Assembly: GCA_947179485.1 (NCBI GenBank)
Contig: OX359245.1
Location: 61,491,067 to 61,555,066, forward strand
DNA: 64,000 bases
Direction: 5' to 3'
From: Allacma fusca
Taxonomy: Eukaryota > Arthropoda > Collembola > Symphypleona > Sminthuridae
Within the stretch, counting starts at the first letter, position 1. Every line of letters begins with the position of its first letter. The position numbers were made by a program, and so were the translations under genes. Positions 1 to 10,859 of this stretch are shown here, piece by piece. The notes beneath the pieces are model-generated. The model was not told the origin of the DNA. It searched no databases and saw only the letters and a list, made by a program, of their open reading frames with translations.

Positions 1-112
1 TCAAGTTATCTCGTGGTCCCGGATGACATTTTAACAAAGCTTGATCTATGTATAAATAAAAGTAATACCTACCATTAAACGTTAGACACCCTGAGAATAC
101 TATGGAGGAGGT

Positions 113-300
113 TAGGGCTTCCTTCGGGACCTGACGTCCCGAAGTTTTCAGGACGGGACCGGGATCGGCACAGTTTCGGGACAAAATCGTTGTCCCCATT
201 TTATTTCGGGACTGAATGGCGACGAAGATTTTTGTCCGGAGGATTTCGGGACTGGACAGAATTGTCGCCGGGACAAAACATTGTCCCAGTAGAAGCCCTA
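113..300. mobile_element. Small GGGAC-word element with short TIRs
   Basis: The inverted ends are TAGGGCTTC (113-121) and GAAGCCCTA (292-300). Between them the words CGGGAC, GGGACAAAA and TTGTCCC recur in degenerate form. The same vocabulary fills the longer element at 42045-42706, so this is probably an internally deleted relative. The flanks TGGAGGAG (103-110) and TGGAGGGT (302-309) are only a weak candidate target duplication. No gene is supported in 1-112 or 301-613. Confidence 0.55.
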
Positions 301-613
301 GTGGAGGGTTACAGTATAAATATATGTCTATTAAGTAATTTCAAAATATTTAGGAAGCTTATTTGCAATAAAATCTTACTTGAAGTATTTGCAATGATGC
401 AGATTTTCTTTTAACGTAAAATGATTGTGGGCAACGGATAGGTTTTTTTCGGCGTTGTGGAGTATTCTCACAGCTTTCAGCGTCACTGGTGACAATATCA
501 GTGATATTTGCTTCCATGTAATTTTAAATTTACGAAAATTAATTTTCAAGACGTTCAAAGTGTTGAGGTTGGGACTCTTACTTCCTCACTACAATCCTCA
601 TCAGCCAAGTGGT

Positions 614-899
614 TACTCTCAAATCACTCAAAAAGTTTGCATGTCTCATTATCGAATGATTTATTACCCACGGCTCCTCTCGTAAAAAATTGACCCATCC
701 ATACGCGCGAAAATCGTATCGCAATGTTTTTCCATTGTGATAGAAATCTATTGATCTAGAAATCCTTTTCTCTCGCAATGGAAAAACATTGCGATACGAT
801 TTTCGCGCGTATGGATGGGTCAATTTTTTACGGGAGGAGCCGTGGGTAATAAATCATTCGATAATGTGACATGCAAACTTTTTGAGTGATTTGAGAGTA
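614..899. repeat. Long perfect-to-near-perfect hairpin, arms about 125 bp
   Basis: Bases 614 to about 740 are the reverse complement of about 774 to 899, with very few mismatches, around a loop of roughly 35 bases. The arms include the string CCATCCATACGCGCG and its complement. It could be a fold-back transposon or a palindromic tail-to-tail duplication. No target duplication was seen. Confidence 0.8.
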
Positions 900-954
900 C
901 TCTCCTCGTGATAAGAATGCCGTGGGGTGTATAATTCGTTGATGGAATTTAAAC

Positions 955-1210
955 CCTGGCGGGAATTCGATTGTTCGAAAAACCAATTTCGAATACAAAA
1001 CGATTAAAAACAGAATCGGTATCGAAATTGGATTTGTAGTTTAACTAATCGGTTCGAACTTTAATCGGTTTGATAAACCAACTTCGATTGTTCATTCCAT
1101 TCGAATTATGTTCGGATTAACGCAACCGAACCGATAGCTCTTGGCTAATCGATTCGGTTCGTATTCGAAATCGAACATTTCGATTATAATCGTAATCGGT
1201 CGCATCACTG
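955..1210. mobile_element. Degenerate hAT-like remnant, AATCGGTTCGAA word
   Basis: Imperfect repeats of CGATTCGGTTCGAA-type words fill the segment. The right edge, CGCATCACTG (1201-1210), is the complement of CAGTGATGCG. That is the same terminus type as the element at 54001-54927. No matching left terminus or target duplication was found, so only the right border is credible. Confidence 0.45.
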
Positions 1211-2888
1211 GTTGACAGTCAAACGTACTGCTGCAATACACTTTTAGAAGAAGTGACATTGAATGTTATCATATTCATGAAATAAAGTTTGGAGTAGCTG
1301 TTTGAAAATCACTTAGAAAATGAATGATTGAGTCATATAATGATTATTTTCTGTTACGTATATGGTCTATAAAGCTGTGTAAGCATTTTAAAATGAAATG
1401 TAATTCCTTATTTTGTACTAAATTCCTTCTGGCTTGCCCCAATATTTTTCCAGATAATAAACATCTTGAAGACGCCATCTATCTCAATTATATTTTCGAT
1501 CGGAATAGCCGACATTGGAGTACGTCTTTTAGTATAATTATAAATATGGGAATAGTCATTACTGTAATTATTCTTTTAATATTATATGCTTAACAAATGC
1601 CTCCCACAATAACTCCCAGAAATTGCTATCCACTGAAAAGTCCGAAATTGATTTCGCCATTAGGCTAATTAATATTACAATAATTACTAATATATATGGA
1701 GTTCATCTCATTTTAATATGTATTTACTGACTATATGCGTCCGGAGACTGTAGTTCAAATTTGAAAATTTGTGCATGTAATGCTAGTCAGTTGAGTTAAC
1801 GTATTATGTATATACGCTTGACTTTGTTTTTGGAAAACTCGTTCATCCTAAAATCAATTCCAAACATCAGTTGTTCTACCACTTGAAAATAAAGTGTATT
1901 TTGTATACTTTTAGTTTAATTTTATCCGGGAAAATTTCGAAATCTCATACTTGAGCTTATATGTAAATTATATATGAACTGTTATCTATCTCTCAATATC
2001 CCATTCCATTACACAAGACTTCTATGTAATATAAGATTGAGTTCATTTTTATACACAAGAAATAATTGTTTTAAGCTTACATTTCCCGAAACATGAAATT
2101 ATTGCAAACTTACTAGAAGAAAATAATCTATTCCATGTCTTAATCATATGCCCCATGCATGCACTACCTAGACAGCATTTACTATTTACAATTTAAGCAC
2201 GGCTTAAGCTCTATTTATAATCAATTAAACTTACTTGACATTTTTAAAAATCCTTCAAGTGAGATGATTTGTGACGTATTTAAATTTATAAGTAATTGCT
2301 CCTTGTGGATATAGATACACTTGCTGATTTGTAAACTGTAAGGATAATATGGGCGCCGAAGATTCTTGAATAAACTTAACTTATATATGAACTGTGTTAA
2401 ATATTGCTCTTTTCTGATTTGTCCGTTGTTGAACATGAAATGACTTGAGCTAAAATTACTCCAGGTCTATTGGAACTATATTTGAATTGTATGAGATTAG
2501 TTCACTGAAGAAATAAACACGAACAAGTCTTTCGAATCATATTAATAAAATTAGTAAAATTTGCACTACAAAGTCGAAAATGAATAAACAATACGAATCT
2601 TTGAGGGTAGTGAATTAGTTTGACCAGAAGTTGGCCAGACTATCACACAGAAAGTAAAATATTTTTCAGCATTTTCACTAATATAATTTTGGTTAAAATG
2701 CAGGTTCAAGGAATTCGCTCTATCTGTACTCCACTTCCAGGAACTGCTAAAAAATCTGTGATCATTCCAGCTAATGCCGGGGAACCAACCATGTGTTCCT
2801 ATATGGTGGAATTAGTCTTCATGACTGAGCTTATGCATATAAATTTTAATGTAGCATGTTTCAACGTAAAAAATTCGGATTTTACATT
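1211..2888. other. AT-rich stretch without recognised genes
   Basis: Only short chance reading frames are present. I see no splice-supported exon, RNA gene or ordered repeat. Confidence 0.5.
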
Positions 2889-3116
2889 CAGGTTCAGGTA
2901 TTTACCCAGTGCGTACCCGTACCTGATTGGTTTATACCCAAAAGATTGGTTTTTGCACCTGTACCCATACCTGAACCTGAATTTTCAGGTATCTAACGAC
3001 TGAACTTGAACCTGAATCGGAATTGGATGGGTACAAAAAGTATGCACCTGATACGTACATGTACCTGAACCTGTACCCGAATACCCGGGTAAAACCTGTA
3101 TCCATGAGGGGCACTG
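2889..3116. mobile_element. CCTGAACCTGTACCC-word repeat element
   Basis: The words GTACCC, CCTGAACC and TACCTGA recur throughout. The edges CAGGTATTTACCC and GGGTAAAACCTG form an imperfect inverted pair. The right flank ends in GGGGCACTG, a hAT-like terminus (CAGTGCCCC on the other strand). No 8-bp duplication was seen. A shorter patch with the same vocabulary lies at 59690-59815. Confidence 0.5.
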
Positions 3117-4337
3117 ACATACACCATCATCGATGTGGCTTTTGCAATGAACAAAACAATAGAGTCCATCACAAAAAAACATTTTCCCAGAAGAATCTCT
3201 GATGGTCGATTGCCATTTGCGAAATATTCAAAAACCTAGAACGTTGGGGTGCTCGTGGAAATTATCCTAGATTTTTTATATCCACAAAAGTCTTCCGAAA
3301 CACATTAATAAAATTCGGCAATGATTTTCCTGTATTCTGGATGCAATAATATTCACTACAAACTTTTGCTAACATGTGGACACTTGATATCCAAAATTGA
3401 ATTTAACACTCCAGTGCGCACTACCTTCGCACGTTAACTCAAAATTCGAATCTATACTTTGGAACAAATCTCTAGTCAAACAAACTCGAAACTTGAATGT
3501 TAAAGTTAATGTGTTATGTTAAGTTATTGATTATAATTCAAACCGGATTTATTCGAGTTCACATTGGGGGATCAAAATTTTAATTTTAATTAAACATTTT
3601 TAGTATCTTGTACACATTTTGACTGTTTCATTGTTGGGTATTTTGTAGATTCTCAGGTAATTTGTGCCACAAGTTACTGAAGTGTGTCGAGTAAGGTTTT
3701 CTTACCAAATATTTCATGGATAGTCATGTACCGCTCTTTTAGCCCAAAACTGATTTAGCATAGTTACATTCTAACCCTCCGACAAATGGTCTTCCATCTG
3801 CAAACTCTATTAAGGATCTGGATCTCCCCCCATAAAATCTCAAATTGTAACAATTGAAGACTATAATGGACAGAGTATATGCAAAAGAGACTATTTTCCT
3901 GACAATGCACAACAACGTATAATGTATGCCCTCCAAGTCCATTGTACAACCTATACGCATGTACATTATTAGGTATGCACATCCCTCTGACTTTCTGTAA
4001 GCATGTATTTCGACAAGTTTGCACGTGGCAGCATTTAATTCTTGTTCCAATGTCTTTCAAAAACAGTACTTTTGTTACATTTGATGTAATATGTTCCTAC
4101 AAGAAACTTGAATTGCTTGGAGTAATTGGCAAGACTGTCGTTTTGCTTCGACCCTAAAAGGTAATAAGAAGTGTGGCAACACCCCTGGTGGCAAATTCCA
4201 GGAATACCGGCATCGATTCCCTTTCCATTGTGGAAAACTACCCAACTTGAATTCCAACTGGTTCAATCGCTCGGACCTTTCTAATAAGGATTCGTGTCAA
4301 GCTCGGCGATATTTCCCCAATCTATTTTTTCTCCTTC
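3117..4337. other. No supported gene
   Basis: Both strands carry overlapping short frames (for example 3739-4060) that lack splice context or protein-like composition. I treat the stretch as non-coding flank of the decayed transposon to its right. Confidence 0.45.
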
Positions 4338-4396
4338 AAGGACAGTATGTACTCGGGGATGAAAAATGCATTCCCATAATTTACTACCATAATTTA
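4338..4396 (+). repeat. Direct repeat flanking decayed transposon (left copy)
   Basis: A 59-bp segment beginning AAGGACAGTATGTACT recurs in the same orientation at 7882-7940 with about three differences. The copies lie 3.5 kb apart and bracket the DUF4806/transposase remnant. Confidence 0.75.
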
Positions 4397-4462
4397 TAAT
4401 TATAAAAGGAAAAAGACATGTAGACCATTTTGCTTCCAATCGAAATTGCACTTAAAAACATT

Positions 4463-5578
4463 TTACTTCTTCACCGACGATATTCCTTTCATCCAAGCAT
4501 TAATTAATTTTCTCATTACCCGTAAGCACACTAAGTGCAAATAATCCAGAACAAATTGACTAACCATGCCGATAGGCAATGCTGTTAACGGTGTAGAACA
4601 TACATGGTGCTTTTCCTGAGATTGCATTATAAAGCTTTGATCCGATCGCAACCTACAATTAGTTTCTGGTAGCGTTACTCTATGGTCATAATAATCACCT
4701 TGTACACATTTCTCACAAGAAAAATACGCATTGTGAGGTTTAATGCATTTTAGAAAGCTGCGAGCTGGTGCATCTGCTGTAAACAAGCTAATCTTAAATC
4801 TGTAAACGACTGAATTTACTTGTAGTTTGGAACAACATAATTGAGTAGCTTCCGAAATAAACTTCTGCAAGTAGAGATAGATATTAGTCGGTTTAGACTT
4901 GCCAATAAAAAATGCTATAACAAAAGGGTCTTGCCATTTCGACTCATGCAGAACTCCCATTAATGGCCAAAGCTGATCATTACTACTTTTGGTGATGGGA
5001 AGTCCATCACAACTGACGCTCATTGTCAGATACATACTACCGGCATCATTAGGAAGAAACGGAAAATATTTTGAGGATATACCAGAACTGATCCTTGACC
5101 TAACACTCGATTCTATTCCAAAGTAAAAAAAATCGGCTTCGCCCATTTTTTCTGTCCGTATTGTGCGAGGGGTAAAAATCAGAGTTCTCGTACACAGTGG
5201 CAAAGATACACTAACATGTTTGTTCAATATTTTTAACAAAGAATCGACCGCTGAATGAGTCACCTGATGATCACAGCACCATTTAGATAGCTCAGCAGCT
5301 AATGACACGTCCTCAGGTTCAGATTCAGATTGAGAACTGGACAAGCTAGTTAAATAAATAAGCAAAGGCTCATTCTCAACTTCCAAAATTCGAATTTCAT
5401 TTTCGTGATTGTATGCTGGTGCAATGAGATTAACCATACTATCATTAAGACGGGAAGTTGACTGATTCAAAACGTCTGTACTATTATTAATTACACCTGG
5501 ACTAATACTACTTAGCATATCGGAAACTTATTTAGCTGACTTTCTCCGCTTAGACCTTTCACTCAAAGAATCAGCCAC
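4463..5578 (-). pseudogene. tnp2-like transposase, broken
   Basis: A 351-codon frame runs from 5518 to 4463 with no introns visible. It carries features of the animal proteins related to plant tnp2/Transposase_21 (CMC/CACTA-like): a short helical segment (LSKWCCDHQVTHSAVDSLLK), then SVSCDGLPITKSSNDQLWP, a FFIGKSKP segment, ADAPARSFLKCIKPHNAYFS and a CEKC zinc-binding pair. The same frame continues upstream to 5578 through a basic N-terminus (ERSKRRKSAK). An in-frame TAA at 5530-5528 separates that N-terminus from the main frame, and the expected start codon reads GTG (5578-5576). The C-terminal third expected of the family is missing after 4463. I therefore call a decayed transposase. The family assignment is from memory of motifs only. 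Confidence 0.7.
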
Positions 5579-5658
5579 TTATATGGCAGACTTTGTACAA
5601 ACTTTAAACACTGGAAATTGCTTCCTTTTTGACGTTCAGCTCGTCCACCGTTACGATC

Positions 5659-7539
5659 TCATGAACCCAAAAGCCATTTCTTCACAACGTTCTCTACATC
5701 AGCATCTGTAGGTGCAGTATCTTCCGGAGACTTTCTGATAGTAACTAAAAATATGAAAACATATCGAAATGCAAATTGCAGCATAATTAACATAGTGTGA
5801 CTGGGAATAAAATAAATTTAGTACTTGTTAATAAATCATGCATATCAAATTTGCAATATTTGTAACTTACGAATAATACATTGAAGAAGAGGATGTCCCT
5901 TGAATTTGACCTTGTTTTGAGCTCCCGAATAATTAGCTGCATTGGCTAATTCAGCGCCAATTACACGACCGAGTATCCTCTTGACAAAATTTTCAGTATT
6001 TATCCTCCCAATTCCTTTGAGGTATTAATCTGTTCACATAAGAATTTTCTTCAATAAAGACAATTCTGGCCACTTGACTGGATAAAACCTGCTACGCTTT
6101 ACTTAAAATTACTAACAAATTTAGCCTTGTTTTCTTTTTGCACTAGCCAGTCATCTAAGACCCAAAATTCCTCTGGCGTGTTGACTGGAATGCAAACCCC
6201 GGGTATTTCTAATTCTTCCGGTTAACGCTGATCTAAGTTTAGGGAAAGTTTTCGGGTCAGTTGAGCAACATCTGAGCCTATATTTACAAGCTGCCTCAAA
6301 GCTATCTTCTGAAAGTCTTTAAAAATATGCGATATGTAATTAACAATTGCATTTACTGGTGAGAAAGGATTGGTGTGTGCTATAGTACATAATGTAATTT
6401 ATGCTTATTATGGACACATGAATTTCAAATCAGACTACAATACGCCGTATACATACCTCTGGTTTCTAGCAGCGATTGGAAAGACTCGGTCAAATCTTGA
6501 ATTGTTTGAACAGTGTTTGTGTTGGAAAATGTTTCCGATGCAGGAAAAGTAAAATTGTGCCTGCTTATTGAGTCACAGACGTCGTCCTCTTCGTTCGGTT
6601 TCTCTGGAGAAAGAAGAATTTTCACGGTACCTGTGATCGCTGTTGGAAGTGAAAATGTGGAGACTGCTAGTATTACATTGGCTTTAGTTATGATTCATTT
6701 TCAAAACAGACGGAATGGAAAACAATTACCTTGAGAATTTTCCAAAAAGATGTTTTGAAGTTCGTTGGAATCAAAAACACATTCAGTTGTTGTCATAGGG
6801 CACCGGGATGTTGTTGAACATTCTCCTGAATATTCCGGAAGTTCTAATGGAAATGTGTTTCCTGCGCGATTAGTACGCTTGCGAAGCTTACGTCCAGGAG
6901 TACTTTCTTCCCCTTCCGTTTCGGTGAGTTCAACCTCGCTGTTATCAATAGCCTTTTGTAGCCCTGATTGAGCCTTTTCATATGAATCTGTAATATTTAA
7001 TAAAAATTATTAATAAAAACACACATACCAAACGGAATATGTAGTGTACAATAAGTATGCTACCTTATAATCATAATCAAAACTTGATATTTTGAAGTAC
7101 ATTTATGATGAGGGATGCATAAATTATAGTACAGGTAATGTTTGTTCAAAATAGTGTTGTAATTACCTGATCCACATTTTAACTCGCAATCATAAAGTTC
7201 CCACTCCACTTCGGGACAATCCAAAGGTTCTGCAGCTCGCTGAGCAAGTTTTATGGCTTTATAATCGGTTGTATTTACGGGCCAGTGTGATTTGGTGTTA
7301 TTATTAATAACCAGCTTGATGGAGCGACTGTCACACTGTTGTCCTTCAGAAACTCAACGATATAATATATCGGTTTCATTTTCAGTCTTGGGTTAACTCA
7401 CGGTATTTGAAAATATTCTCGAGACACGTTGAACAATGTGATTGAAATGGAGTTTGGCCGTTATGCAACTCATGCGTTTCACACGAGAAAAAACAGCATG
7501 CTGATTACTAGCAGCCAAAAACGAACATCGGCGCGCCAT
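5659..7539 (-). pseudogene. DUF4806 protein of the same transposon, broken
   Basis: Exons on the minus strand: possible 7539-7402; about 7367-7167 (EFLKDNSVTVAPSSW, then a frame shift, then WPVNTTDYKAIKLAQRAAEP); 6987-6730; 6630-6457; 6316 to about 6098; about 6015-5871 (NTENFVKRILGRVIGAELAN); about 5743-5659. Most borders have GT/AG. The N-terminal 'VxFxDxxVxVxPSSW' pattern and the C-terminal segment (PEEFWVLDDWL, then the RILGRVIGAEL helix) match proteins carrying DUF4806, often found beside tnp2-like transposases in animals. Disruptions are one frame shift in exon 2, an in-frame TAA after LNLDQR in the fifth exon, and a TGA after VVKKWLLGS in the last. It lies head-to-tail with the transposase remnant, about 80 bp upstream of it. 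The two were probably one mobile unit. Confidence 0.65.
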
Positions 7540-7881
7540 TCAGAATTATACTTTATCTGCATTTACCGTACGGGTCCTTTAATGGCTTGCCAATAATTTC
7601 CCTTAAACTTACTTCCTACAAGTATCATGTAACGGTCCTTTATCGGCAAGCCGAGATGCAATTTACAAATGAATTATGCCGTTAGGCCAACTTTTCCCCA
7701 TTATTTAACCAGACCTTAAAGTATGGTTAGACAACAACATGCCAGCAGACTGCCGTTGCCATGCTCATACCAGCTTTGCCAGCAACATACCATGATTTTA
7801 CCAGAAGTCGTGATTTACTGGGGAGCCCATAAGTTCTTGGTTTACTGGGCCATCTTTGAGTACCTCACCAACTCCTTCTCT

Positions 7882-7940
7882 AAGGACAGTATGTACTCTG
7901 GGATGAAAAATGCATTCCCATAATTTGATACCATAATTTA
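7882..7940 (+). repeat. Direct repeat flanking decayed transposon (right copy)
   Basis: About 56 of 59 bases match 4338-4396 in the same orientation. The sequence before it (7690-7880) shows CCAGCA and TTTACTGGG words but no gene. Confidence 0.75.
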
Positions 7941-8116
7941 CGTGTTGTATATTGATAAGAAAAATAAAAACCCTGATAAACCCGTGTTATCAGAGAAATT
8001 TCGGATGCTCACGAAGCAGCTCATTATTGTCACTGACAGCATTGTTAATTTTAGTACGTAAAAATGTTTGAGCGTATCCTTTATTGAAGATTGATAAGAC
8101 CAGCTAAAACACCACA

Positions 8117-8625
8117 CAGTGGGATACCACTTGATGGATTCAATTGGATCGATTCAATTTGATTCGAACTTTTCAATTTGATTCAATTTGAATCTTGAAT
8201 TGAATCGAAAAACCGATTTCGATTCAATTTACCCCAAAGCAATTCAATTTGATTCGATTCACTAAGTGAATCGAATTGAATCACAAATCAAACGATTCAA
8301 GCAGGAAAGCAGTGTAATATGTATTACTATACAATGTAGTGTATAATTACATATTATAAAGGGTATAGTAAAAGCTACGCTAAAATAGCAAACGTTGTGG
8401 TATACGTAGTATTTGAACTTTGAATATGTGGAAAAAAGGTACACGTGCCCAGCCGAAGCGGTTTTGATGAATTGTTTGAATTGCAATTCACATGCTATGA
8501 TTCGATTCAGTTCAATACCAAAATCGAATCATTCGATTTGGCTTTGCTGCAAATCGAATCGAAATACTACTGAATCGAATTGAATCGAAAATTTCCAATT
8601 CTGAATTGAATTGGTCCGACCACTA
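8117..8625. mobile_element. AATTGAATCGAATT-word element, hAT-like ends
   Basis: Near-palindromic words GATTCAATT and AATTGAATCGAA fill 8130-8290 and 8470-8615, with a less repetitive middle. Possible termini are CAGTGGGATACC on the left and GGTCCGACCACTA on the right. These are imperfect inverted matches and no 8-bp duplication was found. Confidence 0.5.
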
Positions 8626-9567
8626 GTAATGTTTCATTATAGAAAAAAATTCATTACTAGATTTAGTTCACTTTCAGTGCCTTACACAGGACTCATTGTC
8701 AAAATGAGCTCTGTTTTTTGTAACGGTCTAGATTTAATTTGATTTCAGGATTAACTTTGAATCAATCAATCTTGCTATCAAAAATGTTCTTATTTATTTT
8801 TGTAATATTAAAATTCTCCTCAGAGAATCAATTTCCAACTTGAGTTTTTCATTCATACTTTCAATAAATAGGAGTGCGTTTTCGCAAACCATGAGAAAGG
8901 GGGTCGCATGTACCAGCACCAGTGCCAATTTATATATCCAGAGAATAAAAATATCAAAGCGTTTTGGAAGGAATTGGGAAGTAAGTAAAAGATGTTAACT
9001 CTGGTACAACACACTGACAATGAAATGTGAAACATGACCGAAATGACGAATCCACATGGAAGGACAATTGCAGAATATTCTCGAAGATAAAAATTTCCCA
9101 GTGGTTGAAACATAGGACGTTTTCTGCTGTTACCTAAAGTTTTCGATTGCGCTCATATCCCATCAAATCAATCTCAGCCAAACTCAAATTAAACAGTATT
9201 TTTTCCCATGCTTTTAATGTGTCAAAGACTTCAACATACCTGACTTTTTCCCCAATGAGCAGAAAATTAAACACACATGATGTTACATCCGGTGCCTTAA
9301 TAAATACAAGCCACTGCTACAGTGCATTCAAACCGTAAGCAAGAATAACCACACCATGGAGGAGCACTTCGTACTGTGGAGTATTTTTCTGGAAAAATCC
9401 CAAGACTATGAAATAATAAAACAAGAGGATTAGCCTTAAAATCCCGTACAGTAACCAAAAATTCTAAAGAAATCTGTCTAAAATTGTTGGTCATTCTCAT
9501 TCAAATCCGTTCGCCATTTCTCAACCTAAGTTCAAAAGGGACAAAATGCAGACGGGATGCTACCGCC
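8626..9567. other. No supported gene
   Basis: Short frames on both strands lack start, splice or domain support. Confidence 0.45.
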
Positions 9568-9770
9568 AGGGGAAGCTCCAAGTTAGCCGACGGCCGACAA
9601 ATATCGGTCCAAGTTAGCCGACAGATGTCGGCTAAACGTGCAACTTGGCCGACAGCCGACAAACTGTCCAACCTAGCCGACAGCCGACAAAAATATGCCC
9701 AAGTCAGCCGACAGATGTCGGCCAAACGTGCAACTTGGCCGACAGCCGACAGCCGACAAACAGCGATCCA
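9568..9770. repeat. AGCCGAC-word repeat
   Basis: Repeats of AGCCGACAG, GCCGACAAA and AAGTTAGCCGAC (and complements GTCGGCT) form a minisatellite-like patch with a longer period near 105 bp. The left border CAGGGGAAGCTCC looks hAT-like, but no matching right end is visible. Long frames across it on both strands are products of the repeat. Confidence 0.6.
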
Positions 9771-9925
9771 AAATACAGATGCTCATACTGTATAATCAGA
9801 GCTATGCAGTATTTTCAAATACAGTATTTTAAAATACGTATTTTCAGACCATAAAATATTTTGTATTTCAATGTTGGTGAGCAGTGAGCATGTATTTTGT
9901 ACTTAGTATTTTGAGGACCAGTAAG

Positions 9926-10532
9926 GAAGTAGGCACATATTACGTTTCATTTTGTCACGATTTTTGGACCCTACCCTCCCTATCGTCATCCTAAAGTCAT
10001 TTTTCCGTGACCCCCCCTCCCCTGTAAACGTCATCAAAGCTAAAGCGCAGACAAAAACTAATCTGATTTCGTTCAAATTTTTTTATCATTGTATCGAAAA
10101 CTCGTAACAGTTAGTTGTTGATTAAAATCCGTTGGCGTTTTCGTGCGAAAAGCATAAATTTTGGAGGAAGAAAAGAGAAATAATAAAAACGACCAACAAA
10201 TGATTACCTGTGGGGAAACTGGAGATCGTGGCCATATTATTTTGGTTTCCCGTTTGCGGATAAACGCACAACAGTAATTGGTGTTTTTGCAAAGAGCCTA
10301 ATATTATTCAAAAACAAACTTTTAACGTCAGTAGTATGGTCAAATTTTATAACTTTGAGCAACATATTCAATGCTTCTCGAGATGTTTTCTAACCTAGAG
10401 CTTCTATGAGCAGCTCTTTTGTTGGATTCATATGCTACAACATACAAAATAGTAATTGCATGTATGGTAGGTTTGGCTTTCAAGGTTGTCTTGAATGTTC
10501 GGGCAGTAAACTACTGCCCGAACATACAGGGG
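9926..10532. mobile_element. 607-bp insertion with terminal hairpin, 6-bp duplication
   Basis: Comparison with the inverted arm at 13190-13422 shows that AGTAAGTAC is split here. AGTAAG occurs at both 9920-9925 and 10533-10538. Eight bases before the right end is a perfect 13-bp hairpin, TGTTCGGGCAGTA (10496-10508) with TACTGCCCGAACA (10512-10524). No open frame or convincing terminal inverted repeat was found, so the superfamily is unknown. Confidence 0.6.
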
Positions 10533-10859
10533 AGTAAGTACAAAAGTATTTGATATTTACTTACTCTCAATGACATGTGAACTGTATTTCAAATAAAGTA
10601 TTTGGCTCAAAATACTTTTTACTACTATTGATTCTAATTTTGACATTGTATGCAGCTTGTATAATGTGAAATAGCTCTGCAAATTTCAATGAAAAGACAT
10701 ACGTTGAAATGAATACCTTTACTATATCTAACATTTTCAGGTTCGCGATACTGCATTACGTTGTTGAAGAAGCGAAATGGTCTTCGCGCGCATGCTTTTG
10801 TACAGCACAGACAATTTTTCCTCTGCAACAACGACATCATTATTATTGGCCACTTTCTG

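Noticed and set aside
9484..9854. Frames rich in ADSRQ/LADSRQ on both strands
   Set aside because: Translations of the AGCCGAC repeat. All frames are open because of periodicity.
10496..10532. Helitron 3' end (hairpin near the border)
   Set aside because: The border reads CAGGGG rather than CTRR, and a 6-bp duplication flanks the insert, which Helitrons do not make.
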